A stretch of DNA of 64,000 nt from Nostoc sp. 'Lobaria pulmonaria (5183) cyanobiont' (lineage in GTDB: Bacteria; Cyanobacteriota; Cyanobacteriia; Cyanobacteriales; Nostocaceae): positions 6,618,545-6,682,544 of the forward strand of contig NZ_CP026692.1 of assembly GCF_002949795.1 (NCBI RefSeq). Direction: 5' to 3'. Below are positions 1-8,992 of the stretch, in pieces. The position numbers and the translations under genes are program-made. Every line of letters starts with the position of its first letter. Position 1 is the stretch's first letter. Under the pieces are notes generated by a model. It did not search any database. It was not told the DNA's origin and saw nothing but the letters and a program-made list of their open reading frames with translations.

Positions 1-1506
1 CCTCCTCCTTTTAATACAATTTCCCTTGCTGACTTTGCTACTTGTAGTAAAATATCGTTTCCACGTTACCCTAAGAAAACTGCAAAAATTTATAGTCATA
101 ATCATATTAGATATAACTCATTAAGAAGAAATTTAGGTATTCCAAATCCAGTATTTTTCTTAGAAATTTCTGATTTGTTAGATAGTAATTGGTCTACAAT
201 TAATCAAATAACAAAACGTTCCAATTTTTCCAAAAGTAAGCCTACTTATACCCCCCTTCCACAGCGGGAACGTTCTATTTCACCTGTACTTGATTTCTAC
301 TTAATTCCTGTTGAAAGAGCTAAAAATAGAATAGCAGGAAGATATATATTACATACAGACATTTCTCGATTTTATCAATCTATTTACACTCATAGTATTC
401 CTTGGGCAATACATGGGAAATCATTGGCTAAACAACAGAGAAATGACATGACTCTTCTGGGAAATAATCTTGATAAAATTTTGAGAAATAGTCAAGATGG
501 TCAAACGCTAGGTATTCCTATTGGGCCAGATACTTCATTAGTCATTGCCGAACTGATACTTTGTACAACAGATATAGAACTAGAAAAGCGATTAAAAAGC
601 ACTTGTAGTTATCCATTTAAAGGCTTCCGTTATAGTGATGATTATGAGTTTGTATTTCAAAATATTTCAGATGCTGAATCAGCTTTAAGCCAAATTCAAC
701 AGGTACTTTCCGAGTTTGAATTGACTATCAACTCTGAGAAAACCAAAATTATTGAGTTACCGTGTTCTTTGGATTCAATATGGGTTTTAGAACTATCTGA
801 CTATAAATTTAGCGAAAGTAGGCTTACACAAATGCAAGATATTATTCGTTATTTTGATAAAGCATTTCAACTTATAAATGAATTTCCTGGGGAACCAGTA
901 CTTAAATATGCAGTTGCACGAATTAGTAATATTAACAATCTTGACATAGAGAATTGGCCTCTTCTTGAAAGCCTTCTCTTACAGTCAATTACTATTGAAC
1001 CTAGTACTTTACGTGATTCTCTTTCAATAATTCAAGAAAAGAAGGTAAACAAATATAACATTAACTTATCCTTGCTTGAAGAAGTTATTAACTTTCAAAT
1101 CTACAGAAATGCAATACTTGGACATAGCAGTGAAGTAGCTTGGGCTATTTGGTCAGCAATGGTATTTGACTTATCAATTAACAAGCTAGCTACAGAGTCT
1201 ATTTCTAAAATGGAAGATTCTATAGTAGCAATTTTAGCTTTAAATGCACGTAAGCAAGGACAGATTAAAGAAAGTTTAGATACAAGTACATGGGAACAAT
1301 TTTTAAATGAAGATGAACTTTATGGTGAGCAATGGCTCCTTTGTTATGAAGCTAATCTACAAGGGCATTTATCTAAAGGAGTCGATTATGTATCTAAAGA
1401 TCCTTGGTTTTCTCTGCTAAAGGATAATGGCATTACTTTTTATGGAAGTAAGACTCCTTTAGTTATTCCGCCAAGCTCTACTAGTGGTCCCTCTGGTAGA
1501 TTCTGA
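1..1506 (+). CDS. Reverse transcriptase, non-mobile (UG/DRT-like), 5' end outside window
   Basis: The reading frame is open to the left edge, so the start lies outside; at least 501 residues are present. RT motifs occur in order: a motif A region (TDISRFYQSIYTHSIPW), motif B (TLGIPIGPDTS), the catalytic motif C as YSDD inside FRYSDDYEF, and a motif D-like LTINSEKTKI. No group II intron maturase (domain X or HNH) follows; instead there are about 240 mostly helical residues I do not recognise. RTs without maturase domains and with a helical C-terminal extension are known in the 'unknown group' and Abi lineages, many of them anti-phage (DRT) proteins. Assignment to that lineage is inference from architecture, and the exact class cannot be set from here. 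No intron RNA or retron msr/msd is visible downstream. The gene is AT-richer than its neighbours, which fits acquisition by transfer. Confidence 0.8.
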   Translation, partial: PPPFNTISLADFATCSKISFPRYPKKTAKIYSHNHIRYNSLRRNLGIPNPVFFLEISDLLDSNWSTINQITKRSNFSKSKPTYTPLPQRERSISPVLDFYLIPVERAKNRIAGRYILHTDISRFYQSIYTHSIPWAIHGKSLAKQQRNDMTLLGNNLDKILRNSQDGQTLGIPIGPDTSLVIAELILCTTDIELEKRLKSTCSYPFKGFRYSDDYEFVFQNISDAESALSQIQQVLSEFELTINSEKTKIIELPCSLDSIWVLELSDYKFSESRLTQMQDIIRYFDKAFQLINEFPGEPVLKYAVARISNINNLDIENWPLLESLLLQSITIEPSTLRDSLSIIQEKKVNKYNINLSLLEEVINFQIYRNAILGHSSEVAWAIWSAMVFDLSINKLATESISKMEDSIVAILALNARKQGQIKESLDTSTWEQFLNEDELYGEQWLLCYEANLQGHLSKGVDYVSKDPWFSLLKDNGITFYGSKTPLVIPPSSTSGPSGRF

Positions 1507-1640
1507 CTTTGACAATTTGATTTAACCTCTTAACACTAGTATTTGGCGAGAAACTCTTCTGCGATCGCATCCCTTGATCAAGCGATTTTCTAGTCTGGCA
1601 AACCAGCCTGCTGCTGACCATAACTATTGGTAAACTAAAG
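1507..1640. repeat. Scrambled copy of the 3' end of the neighbouring S9 peptidase gene
   Basis: Positions 1538-1569 are identical over 32 bases to 2429-2460, inside the 3' end of the S9 peptidase gene. Shorter matches follow: 1583-1600 with 2473-2490 (one mismatch), AAACCAGCCTG near 1600 with 2534, and TTGACAATTTGAT near 1509 with 2553. The matches are not in the same order in the two places, so this is a rearranged, non-coding relic. Together the two copies bracket the toxin-antitoxin pair. Confidence 0.75.
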
Positions 1641-1671
1641 GCAACGCCAGTTCTGCTGAGTGATTTATTCT

Positions 1672-1965
1672 ATGTTCGCTGAAACCTCCTCGCGCTACGT
1701 TACCCGTAACCCTGAAATTTTGAGTGGAGAGCCAATTATTATAGGTACTCGGACATCTGTTCGTGCCATTGTCGGTTTGTGGCGGTTGGGGATTATGCCA
1801 GAAGAAATCCTGAACCATTTGCCACATTTGACGCTGGCACAAGTGTTTGATGCCTTGAGTTTTTATCTCGATCATCAAACCGAAATTAATGAATACATTG
1901 AGCGAAACCGAGTACCCGATGAATTAATACACCCATCTGTAAAAGCTATATTGGGGACATCGTGA
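1672..1965 (+). CDS. DUF433 family antitoxin (VapB45-like)
   Basis: This small protein has the DUF433 pattern: an N-terminal ITRNPEILSGEP-like stretch (here VTRNPEILSGEPIIIGTR) followed by helices with LTLAQVFDALSFYLDH, a helix-turn-helix-like fold. In the family it is the antitoxin and probable autorepressor of a toxin-antitoxin pair. I prefer the ATG at 1672 (MFAETSS) over the alternative start at 1660. It overlaps the next gene by four bases (GTGA), which implies translational coupling with the DUF5615 partner. Both families and the arrangement are standard in cyanobacteria. Confidence 0.85.
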   Translation: MFAETSSRYVTRNPEILSGEPIIIGTRTSVRAIVGLWRLGIMPEEILNHLPHLTLAQVFDALSFYLDHQTEINEYIERNRVPDELIHPSVKAILGTS

Positions 1966-2306
1966 CGGTTTTTGCTGCACTTTACAATGATGAGGATATG
2001 TCAGCGTTGGTTGCTAGACTGTTGCGATCGCGCGGTCTGGATATCACAACTGTTCCTGAACAAGGATCTCTCGGCAAAACTGACCGTGAGCAACTGGAAT
2101 TTGCAACTTCTGTAGGCAGATGTATTCTGACACATAACCGTGTCGATTTTGAGCGGTTGCATCTTCAGTATATGGAGCAGGATAGAGAACATTTTGGGAT
2201 TATCGTTGTGCCTCAGAAAAATGCTTATGAAGTCGCACAACGGATTGGGATTCTGGTAAGCACACTAACGGCTGATGAAATTAGGAATCAGTTGTTGTAT
2301 GGATGA
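1962..2306 (+). CDS. DUF5615 PIN-like toxin
   Basis: The start is a GTG overlapping the DUF433 stop codon. The protein has the Mut7-C/DUF5615 PIN-like features: an early acidic pair (NDEDMS), a second acidic position near LGKTDREQLEFA, and ILTHNRVDFERL, the usual ILTxNxxDF motif of this family. PIN-like proteins of this type are predicted metal-dependent RNases acting as toxins of DUF433 antitoxins. All expected acidic residues are present at a normal length of 114 residues, so the pair looks intact. Confidence 0.85.
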   Translation: MTVFAALYNDEDMSALVARLLRSRGLDITTVPEQGSLGKTDREQLEFATSVGRCILTHNRVDFERLHLQYMEQDREHFGIIVVPQKNAYEVAQRIGILVSTLTADEIRNQLLYG

Positions 2307-2330
2307 ATCCTTCCAAATTAAAAATATTAA

Positions 2331-2357
2331 GGTGGTCAGTGAATGACACTAACCACC
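2331..2357. terminator. Hairpin between convergent genes
   Basis: GGTGGT and AGTG pair with CACT and ACCACC around an AATGA loop, with one mismatch. The hairpin lies between the convergent ends of the DUF5615 toxin gene and the S9 peptidase gene. In the peptidase direction an AT-rich stretch with a T run follows, so it probably ends transcription of that gene. Confidence 0.5.
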
Positions 2358-2369
2358 ATGCGTGAGGCT

Positions 2370-4256
2370 TTATTTAACTATTCCTGAATGACCTGGGATA
2401 TCTGCCAAAGGCTCAAATCTGCCACCTAAGTATTTGGCGAGAAACTCTTCTGCGATCGCAAAAAAGTGCAACCGATTTTCTGGTCTGGCAAAACCATGTC
2501 CTTCATCGCTATAAAGTGCATATTGCACTGGTAAACCAGCCTGTTGCATGGCATTGACAATTTGATCGCTTTCTGATTGTTTCACTCGCGGATCGTTTGC
2601 ACCTTGACCAATGAGTAAAGGTTTTTGAATCCGGTCAACGAAGAATAAAGGCGATCGCGATTTGAGAAACTCCTCTTCTGTCTCCAAGTTGCCAATGCGA
2701 TGATAAATCATTGCTTTGATCGGTTCCCAATAGGGCGGTATAGTTTGTATCAGGGTAATCAAGTTACTCGGCCCGACAATATCCACGCCAGCAGCAAAGA
2801 TTTCGGGTGTAAAAGTCAACCCCGCTAAGGTGGCGTAACCTCCATAAGAACCGCCCATAATCGCAATCTTTTGCGGATCAGAAATGCCTTTTTCTACCAG
2901 CCAGTTCACGCTGTCAATCAAGTCATCGTGCATTGTGCCACCCCATTCCCGATTTCCAGCATTCAAAAATGCTTTACCATAGCCTGTGGAACCGCGAAAG
3001 TTGACTTGCAACACGGCATAACCCCGGTTAGCTAGCCATTGCGTTGTGGGAGAAAAACCCCAAGTATCCCGCGCCCAAGGGCCACCATGAACCAGCAGGA
3101 CTGTTGGGAGATTCTGCGTCGGTATTCCTACAGGAGTTGTTAAGTAACTGTGGATAGTTAAACCATCCCGCGACTCGTAGGAAATCGGTTGCATTGAGGC
3201 TAACTGCAACGCTTCCAATTTGGGTTGGTTGCTAAAAAGGAAAGTGCTAGTTTTGGACTCTCGGTTATAGGCATAGTAATAAACTGGCCCATTGTCAGTT
3301 CTATAAGCTACTAACCAGGTTTTCTCTTCCAAGTCGCGGCTAATTATAGAGAATTCTCCAGGACGCACCTTGGCGATTTCCTCAAAATCTGCGACGATGC
3401 TGCGATCGATTACCTGCCATTCTTGTTTATCTTTGTAGAAAGAAACTGCTTGAATAACTCGCGTTAGTGGGTGAATAATTATCCCCACGACATCATACTG
3501 CTGATCTTCAGCAATCACAGTTTCTTGACGGGTTTCTAGGTCAACAGCTAGCAGACGTTTGGCGTTAGCATCATGATTCCCTTGAATATAAAGGGTTTTG
3601 CCATCATCTGAGAAGCTAACAGAATTCCCTTCCTCTTCTGCCCCCCAGTGGCGAAGAATTTCCCACTGTTTATCAGGTTTCTGCAACAATAAATCGTAAC
3701 CACCATCGGGTGTACTAGCTGTTGCTGCACGTATTTGTAACTGGGCGTTAGATGTCCAACTGATAATGTTACCGGGGTTATCAGTGTCGAACTCAACCGC
3801 ACCATTTTTGAGGTTGATACGGTAAACGTCAAACTTTTGAGGATTGTTCAAGTTCAACGCTACCAGCGCTTCATCTGGAAATTTTGGTTCTAGTTCCACA
3901 AGTTCGGCCTTCACACCCTGGAATGGCGTTAAGTCACGCACAATCTTGGAGTGAATATTAACTAAGTGGAGGTGAAAGTTCTCATCGCCATCCGAGTCCT
4001 GCATATAAATCAACTGGTCGGCGTTATAAGTCCAGAAGAAAATGCGGATACCACGCTTTTTATCAGCAGTTAGTATCTTGTCGTCTTCTTGTCCTATAGT
4101 TCGCAACCATACCTGCAAGACATTTTTCTCATCAGGGGCGATATATGCCAAGTACTTGCCATCAGGGGAGAGTTGTGGGCTAGTTTTTTCGGGATTCCCA
4201 AACAGGATTTCGCGCGGAATCAACGGTGGTAGGGAGGGCGCTTGAGCAGATGACAT
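2370..4256 (-). CDS. S9 family prolyl oligopeptidase / acylaminoacyl peptidase
   Basis: This is a serine peptidase of the S9C type with an N-terminal beta-propeller (about residues 20-360) and a C-terminal alpha/beta hydrolase domain. The oxyanion segment is LLVHGGPWARD and the nucleophile lies in GGSYGGYA. The acid lies in GQGANDPRV and the histidine in SDEGHGFARPEN, so the catalytic triad is complete. Length (628 residues) is normal. No signal peptide is seen, so it probably trims peptides in the cytoplasm. The gene is monocistronic, convergent with the toxin-antitoxin pair and preceded by an intergenic region with heptamer repeats. Confidence 0.93.
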   Translation of the reverse strand: MSSAQAPSLPPLIPREILFGNPEKTSPQLSPDGKYLAYIAPDEKNVLQVWLRTIGQEDDKILTADKKRGIRIFFWTYNADQLIYMQDSDGDENFHLHLVNIHSKIVRDLTPFQGVKAELVELEPKFPDEALVALNLNNPQKFDVYRINLKNGAVEFDTDNPGNIISWTSNAQLQIRAATASTPDGGYDLLLQKPDKQWEILRHWGAEEEGNSVSFSDDGKTLYIQGNHDANAKRLLAVDLETRQETVIAEDQQYDVVGIIIHPLTRVIQAVSFYKDKQEWQVIDRSIVADFEEIAKVRPGEFSIISRDLEEKTWLVAYRTDNGPVYYYAYNRESKTSTFLFSNQPKLEALQLASMQPISYESRDGLTIHSYLTTPVGIPTQNLPTVLLVHGGPWARDTWGFSPTTQWLANRGYAVLQVNFRGSTGYGKAFLNAGNREWGGTMHDDLIDSVNWLVEKGISDPQKIAIMGGSYGGYATLAGLTFTPEIFAAGVDIVGPSNLITLIQTIPPYWEPIKAMIYHRIGNLETEEEFLKSRSPLFFVDRIQKPLLIGQGANDPRVKQSESDQIVNAMQQAGLPVQYALYSDEGHGFARPENRLHFFAIAEEFLAKYLGGRFEPLADIPGHSGIVK

Positions 4257-4639
4257 ATTTTTATCCTCTACTTGACTACCCTATTGTCACTTGGTGGTGA
4301 AAATGACAATTCATCCTATTGGATGAACCTAGTACCGCAAGGCGGAAGTTAAAAGTCAAAAGTCAAAAGTCAAAAGTCAAAATAATTATATTCCAAGCTC
4401 TTGCGCCATTTTAAATGGTATGTTTATTTACGCCTGTACTAGCTAGAGAATATCTAGGGGAGCAGGGGAAAGAAAAAAGTTTTTACTTACTTCCTGTCCT
4501 GCGATAAGATTATTTATCTTTTCTTTTGCGTCTTTCTCTAACAAGACGCTGCGCGATCGCAGTTATTAAAAAAATTTAGGTTATTGTAGCGGGAATACCT
4601 GACGGCGAACAAGCTAGCAAGGGAGTAATCTTCAGAAAT
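4257..4639. other. Intergenic region with a tandem heptamer repeat
   Basis: No gene is supported here. Positions 4351-4378 hold four copies of AAAAGTC, a short tandem heptamer of the kind scattered through heterocystous cyanobacterial genomes. The rest is AT-rich and contains no open frame of interest. Confidence 0.7.
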
Positions 4640-4866
4640 GAGTCTTTTATACTCGGCGACGAGTCTTTGATACTCGTGAACGAGTCTTTTATACTCGGCG
4701 ACGAGTCTTTTATACTCGGCGACGAGTCTTTGATACTCGTGAATGAGTCTTTTATACTCGGCGACGAGTCTTTGATACTCGTGAATGAGTCTTTTATACT
4801 CGGCGACGAGTCTTTTATACTCGCCAACGAGTCTTTTATACTCGTGAATGAGTCTTTTATACTCAT
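4576..4866 (-). CDS. Possible heptad-repeat protein coupled to recQ (ATGA overlap)
   Basis: This frame starts with an ATG sharing bases with the recQ stop (ATGA) and reads about 96 residues. Most are SIKDSFT/SIKDSSP heptapeptides, followed by a non-repetitive tail. The position is that of a translationally coupled downstream gene. However, the sequence is entirely a product of the 21-bp tandem array, and an overlapping frame with EYKRLVA heptads is equally open. I cannot tell whether either is translated. No family is recognised. Confidence 0.25.
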   Translation of the reverse strand: MSIKDSFTSIKDSLASIKDSSPSIKDSFTSIKDSSPSIKDSFTSIKDSSPSIKDSSPSIKDSFTSIKDSSPSIKDSFLKITPLLACSPSGIPATIT

Positions 4867-4870
4867 TGAC
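4640..4870. repeat. 21-bp tandem repeat, 11 copies, overlapping the recQ stop codon
   Basis: Eleven units of 21 bases run without gaps, with consensus GAGTCTTTTATACTCGGCGAC on the plus strand. The last unit (4850-4870) contains the recQ stop codon, so the array starts exactly at the 3' end of that gene. Because 21 is a multiple of three, several frames stay open on both strands. One minus-strand frame encodes a heptad repeat EYKRLVA/EYKRLIH with coiled-coil spacing. Another (SIKDSFT/SIKDSSP) begins with an ATG that overlaps the recQ TGA as ATGA. Confidence 0.9.
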
Positions 4871-6308
4871 GGCAATTGTCACAATGTCCACAACGCAAGT
4901 TAGCTGCCTCTTTATCAAAACCAAAGGCATTTAACAAAAACTGCCAACGACAGTGCTTGGTTGTTAGGTATTGCTGCATCTGTTTAGCAGCGTGTAATTG
5001 CATCGGTGAATGATTTCCCGCTTTTTGCCCAATGGTGTAATGAAAAGGATCAAGCCAGTTTAGCTGACCGTTGCTATGGAGTAAAGCTAGTGCTGTCGCA
5101 CCTTCGGGAAATTGTCGGGTTACTGCATTTACTTCTCCCTGTTTTGGTAATTTTTTCACAAGTTGCTGCGCTATTTGTTGTTGCGATCGCATTTGTTCTT
5201 GAAAAAACTCCTGTCTTTGCTTATCCCCTGAATCTAACCACCCCGTAGGTTCACTCACCAATGTTAACGCCTCTGCCGGTTTCCCATCCCTTCCAGCGCG
5301 ACCAATTTCTTGCACATATTCAGACAGCAGATGTGGTGCATGAAAATGGGCAACCCAGCGAACATCTGATTTATTAATCCCCATGCCAAACGCACAGGTA
5401 CAAACCACAAATGGTATCTTACCACTTAACCAGCTTGCTTCTACTTCACGGCGTTCAGTTGCACCTAATCCCGCATGATAACTAGCTGTAGCAAAACCCA
5501 TCTCTGCTAACCATTGGGCTAAATCTTCACTATCTCTCCGAGTGCGAACATAAACTAATCCCGATTGTTGCGGTCTATTTTGAATAAACTTTAATAATTG
5601 TTGTTTCCTACCTCGTGGTGTCCAAGCGATGCGAACGCTGGGATGCAAATTCGGACGGTAGGGATTCAAGCGGAAAATCTCTGGTTGCTGTAATTGTAAA
5701 ACTGTTTGAATAATTTTTTGGGCTGAGGGGTCAGCAGTAGCGGTAAAAGCGGCGATGCTAATTTTTGTTCCTGGTGGTTTTGATTTGAGCAATGCCGGAC
5801 GCACTGCCCCTAATCTGCGATAAGCTGGGCGAAAAGTATCACCCCACTGTACTAAACAATGAGCTTCATCTAAAATTAAGCCATTAATTTGCAATTGCGG
5901 CTGACATAATCTTTCCCACACTGGCGCACTGAGCAAAGTTTCGGGCGATAAATAAAGTAATCTTAGCTGTTGACGTTCTAAAGCTTGCAGAGTTGCACGG
6001 CGTTGAGATGAAGATAATTCACTATGCAAAAGTGCTGCTTTTTGGTGGCTTTCTCGTAGTTCCTGTACTTGATTTTCCATTAGCGCCACCAAGGGCGAAA
6101 CTACCAAGGTTAATCCTGTTTGTAGCAGTGCGGGAAGTTGAAAACAAATCGACTTCCCGCCACCTGTGGGCATAATAATCAGCGCATCTTTTTGTGCCAA
6201 TAAACTGCTAACAATTTCTCCTTGTGGTGGACGGAAATCTTCATAACCCCAGATTTGTTGAAAAGCAGTGCGGACTTCTTGCCAAGATTTGGTTGTAGAC
6301 TGATTCAT
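4863..6308 (-). CDS. recQ: RecQ-type ATP-dependent DNA helicase, short form
   Basis: This is an SF2 helicase with the RecQ motif 0 region (FQQIWGYEDFRPPQGEIV), Walker A (MPTGGGKSICF), Walker B (LILDEAHCLVQWG), and motif VI (QEIGRAGRDGK). The C-terminal zinc-binding segment ends in CGHCDNCRQ. About 481 residues from the ATG at 6308 (MNQSTTKSW), which I prefer over the GTG at 6326. The protein stops right after the zinc module and lacks the winged-helix and HRDC domains of E. coli RecQ; this short form is common in cyanobacteria. It unwinds DNA in repair and recombination. The gene ends inside the 21-bp repeat array, so the array could have replaced its natural 3' flank. Confidence 0.92.
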   Translation of the reverse strand: MNQSTTKSWQEVRTAFQQIWGYEDFRPPQGEIVSSLLAQKDALIIMPTGGGKSICFQLPALLQTGLTLVVSPLVALMENQVQELRESHQKAALLHSELSSSQRRATLQALERQQLRLLYLSPETLLSAPVWERLCQPQLQINGLILDEAHCLVQWGDTFRPAYRRLGAVRPALLKSKPPGTKISIAAFTATADPSAQKIIQTVLQLQQPEIFRLNPYRPNLHPSVRIAWTPRGRKQQLLKFIQNRPQQSGLVYVRTRRDSEDLAQWLAEMGFATASYHAGLGATERREVEASWLSGKIPFVVCTCAFGMGINKSDVRWVAHFHAPHLLSEYVQEIGRAGRDGKPAEALTLVSEPTGWLDSGDKQRQEFFQEQMRSQQQIAQQLVKKLPKQGEVNAVTRQFPEGATALALLHSNGQLNWLDPFHYTIGQKAGNHSPMQLHAAKQMQQYLTTKHCRWQFLLNAFGFDKEAANLRCGHCDNCRQ

Positions 6309-6461
6309 AATCAATGATAGATGCACCCATATCCTTGAATGCTGAATATAGCCTCTGTTATCCAGCTAATGGTTCAGTAATTTCATCATTTGACACTACA
6401 AACCACTGACCCCAAGAATGAATTATAATTTTTCAATCTATTAAATAAAATATATAGCAAG

Positions 6462-6899
6462 ATGAATGAAGAATTAAAACATCGATTTTACATCAATACC
6501 GATAAATCTAAATTAGATATTCAAATGATTCATGATTTTTTACAAACTTCTTATTGGGCTGAAAACATCCCATTAGCCACTGTAGAAAAGTCAATAAACA
6601 ATTCTTTATGTTTTGGACTTTATGAAGATAATCAACAAGTTGGCTTTGCAAGAGTCATCACTGATTATGCAACTTCTGCGTTGTTAAAAGATGTTTTTAT
6701 TTTGGAGCCTTATCGAGGACAGGGTTTAGGAAAATGGTTTGTAGAATACATTTTAGAATATCCCGAATTGCAAGACGTTCAAAGGTGGATGTTAAACACA
6801 AAAGATGCTCATGGACTTTATCGCCGTTATGGATTTAAAAATTTGACAGAACCAGAGAAAATCATGATGCGTTTAAATCCCAATGCTAATCAAGCTTGA
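6462..6899 (+). CDS. GNAT family N-acetyltransferase
   Basis: This is a compact acetyltransferase of 145 residues. The acetyl-CoA binding motif A is visible as VFILEPYRGQGLGKWFVEYIL, with the RGQGLG pyrophosphate loop, preceded by strands (LCFGLYEDNQQVGFARVITD). The C-terminal GLYRRYGFKNL motif is typical of the family. The substrate is unknown; relatives acetylate small molecules or proteins. Its 3' end overlaps a broken GNAT gene on the opposite strand by a few bases. Confidence 0.88.
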   Translation: MNEELKHRFYINTDKSKLDIQMIHDFLQTSYWAENIPLATVEKSINNSLCFGLYEDNQQVGFARVITDYATSALLKDVFILEPYRGQGLGKWFVEYILEYPELQDVQRWMLNTKDAHGLYRRYGFKNLTEPEKIMMRLNPNANQA

Positions 6900-6956
6900 G
6901 CAAAGCGGAGGTAAACCAGTGCGGCCGAAATTTACTCTCTTGATGAAGAAATTCAT

Positions 6957-7184
6957 TGGTGTATGAATAATCCGGGCGTTTTCCTTCTCGCCACTGTACT
7001 TCTTCATCATGAGCAAATCTCGACGCGCTTCTTCTATAAATTGGAGGGTAATATTCTGCCACTCCAGAATAATATTACTCTCATCAACACCAATATCTAG
7101 CCACATTTGGTAAGAGTGTTTTGCAATCAGTGAATCTTCTTTGGTGGTGGCTTCTCTGATAGTTATATGTTTTTCTGTCAGCAT
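6957..7184 (-). pseudogene. 5' fragment of a second GNAT acetyltransferase
   Basis: From about 7184 the minus strand reads MLTEKHITIREATTKEDSLI and continues with a short helix region ending near EEARRDL, the usual start of a GNAT enzyme. After about 60 residues the frame runs into unrelated sequence, and the acetyl-CoA binding half of the domain (RGxGxG/A) is absent. The remaining open frame to 6873 has no GNAT features. I read this as a truncated gene; the family match comes from recalled homologues, not a search. Confidence 0.5.
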
Positions 7185-7285
7185 AATTCCCAACAAATTT
7201 TTGCAACTCACAAATAACTCCTCCCCAAAGTTGGAGAAGAGTTTGTTAGCATCAGCTAAAAACTGGCAGCTTTACAGATCCAATC

Positions 7286-8890
7286 TCAGACTTTCTGTGC
7301 ACTTACTTCCTCTGGCTTTTTTTGAGTTTGCAAAGATGCATACAACCTATTCAACGCATTTACATAAGCTTGCGCAGATGCCACGATGATATCTGTGTTC
7401 GCTGCATGACCAGAAAATACTTTAGATTCATAACGTAAACGAATCGTCACTTCTCCAATGGCATCAATACCGGCTGTTACTGACTGCACAGAAAACTCAA
7501 TCAACTGGTTGGGTACATTCACCACCCGGTTGATGGCTTTGTAAACTGCATCTACTGGCCCAGTACCGATCGCAGCATCAGTTAATTCTTCACCGTCTGG
7601 GGTACGCAGGGTAACTGTCGCGGTAGGACGGGCGTTGCTACCACAGGAAACTTGCACCAACTCTACCCGGAACAAATCGGGTGCTTGTTGGATTTCATCG
7701 TTAACGATCGCTTCCAAATCCCAATCAGAAATTTCTTTCTTTTTATCTGCTACTTCTTTGAATCTAACGAAGGCTTTATTTAATTCAGTATCCGACAGTT
7801 CAAAGCCCAATTCTTTCAACCGAGTACGGAAAGCATTTCTACCTGAATGTTTGCCTAAAACTATTTGATTGTCTGTTAAGCCAATCAATTGGGCATCCAT
7901 AATTTCGTAAGTGAGTTTGTTCTTTAACACACCATCTTGGTGAATTCCAGACTCATGGGCAAAGGCATTCGCCCCAACGATCGCTTTATTTGGTTGTACC
8001 AACATTCCCGTCAAATTGGAAACTAAGCGTGAGGTTTTGTAAATTTGTCGGGTGTCGATATTTGTCAGGGATTCTTGAGAATTTTCTGGTCTGCCGAGAT
8101 AAGGGTTAAAATATTGCCGCCGCACGTGCAACGCCATTACCAATTCTTCTAGTGATGCATTTCCGGCGCGTTCGCCAATGCCATTGATGGTACATTCTAG
8201 TTGCCGTGCGCCATTTTTCACGGCTTCTAAGAAGTTAGCAACTGCCAAGCCTAAATCATTATGACCGTGTACGGAAATAATCGCTTGGTCGATGTTGGGG
8301 ACATTTTCGATAATGCCTTTAATTATGGCTCCAAATTCGCTAGGGGTTGTGTAACCCACAGTATCGGGAATGTTAACTGTTGTTGCACCGGCTGCGATCG
8401 CTCGTTCTAATACTTGGTACAAAAATTCTGGATCGGTTCGGGCCGCATCCATCGGCGAAAATTCTATATCTATCATGAAGGACTTGGCATAAGCTACCAT
8501 TTCTTCGGCGATCGCTAACACTTCTGCCCGTGACTTTCGCAATTGATACTCTAAATGAATATCAGAAGTCGAAATGAATGTGTGAATTCTGGCATTAACT
8601 GCTGGTTTTAATGCTTCAGCAGCCGCTTCAATATCTGCTTTAATCGCTCTTGCCAAACTACAAACTATCGGGCCATTTTCTGTCCCGACAATTTCAGCAA
8701 TCTTCTTGACTGCTTCAAAATCTCCAGGACTGGCAAAGGCAAAGCCTGCTTCAATTACATCTACACCTAGACGCGCTAATTGCTTGGCAATAACTAGCTT
8801 TTCGTCTATATTCAAAGTCGCTCCCGGACACTGCTCTCCATCTCGCAATGTTGTATCAAAAATGATGATTCGATCTGTTTTGTTTCTCAT
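7286..8890 (-). CDS. leuA: 2-isopropylmalate synthase
   Basis: This enzyme catalyses the first committed step of leucine synthesis, condensing acetyl-CoA and 2-oxoisovalerate. The N-terminal TIM-barrel starts with IIFDTTLRDGEQCPGA, carries the metal-binding HGHNDLGLA motif, and includes GIGERAGNASLEE. The C-terminal regulatory domain (VSCGSNARPTATVTL, GTGPVDAVYKAIN) gives leucine feedback inhibition in the family. Length (534 residues) is normal for the cyanobacterial form. The start at 8890 (MRNKTDRIIIFD) fits family alignments. The gene stands alone. Confidence 0.97.
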   Translation of the reverse strand: MRNKTDRIIIFDTTLRDGEQCPGATLNIDEKLVIAKQLARLGVDVIEAGFAFASPGDFEAVKKIAEIVGTENGPIVCSLARAIKADIEAAAEALKPAVNARIHTFISTSDIHLEYQLRKSRAEVLAIAEEMVAYAKSFMIDIEFSPMDAARTDPEFLYQVLERAIAAGATTVNIPDTVGYTTPSEFGAIIKGIIENVPNIDQAIISVHGHNDLGLAVANFLEAVKNGARQLECTINGIGERAGNASLEELVMALHVRRQYFNPYLGRPENSQESLTNIDTRQIYKTSRLVSNLTGMLVQPNKAIVGANAFAHESGIHQDGVLKNKLTYEIMDAQLIGLTDNQIVLGKHSGRNAFRTRLKELGFELSDTELNKAFVRFKEVADKKKEISDWDLEAIVNDEIQQAPDLFRVELVQVSCGSNARPTATVTLRTPDGEELTDAAIGTGPVDAVYKAINRVVNVPNQLIEFSVQSVTAGIDAIGEVTIRLRYESKVFSGHAANTDIIVASAQAYVNALNRLYASLQTQKKPEEVSAQKV

Positions 8891-8992
8891 TTGCCGTTTG
8901 TTGTTTAGTGTTTAGTGTTTACTTGTGGCTTAATATATCTTCAACCCTAGTTTTTCTTTTACTCTTATTTTTGTAAATAATTGTTAAAGCTA

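Noticed and set aside
4640..4870. CRISPR array
   Set aside because: The 21-bp units are directly adjacent without spacers and are in frame with coding sequence.
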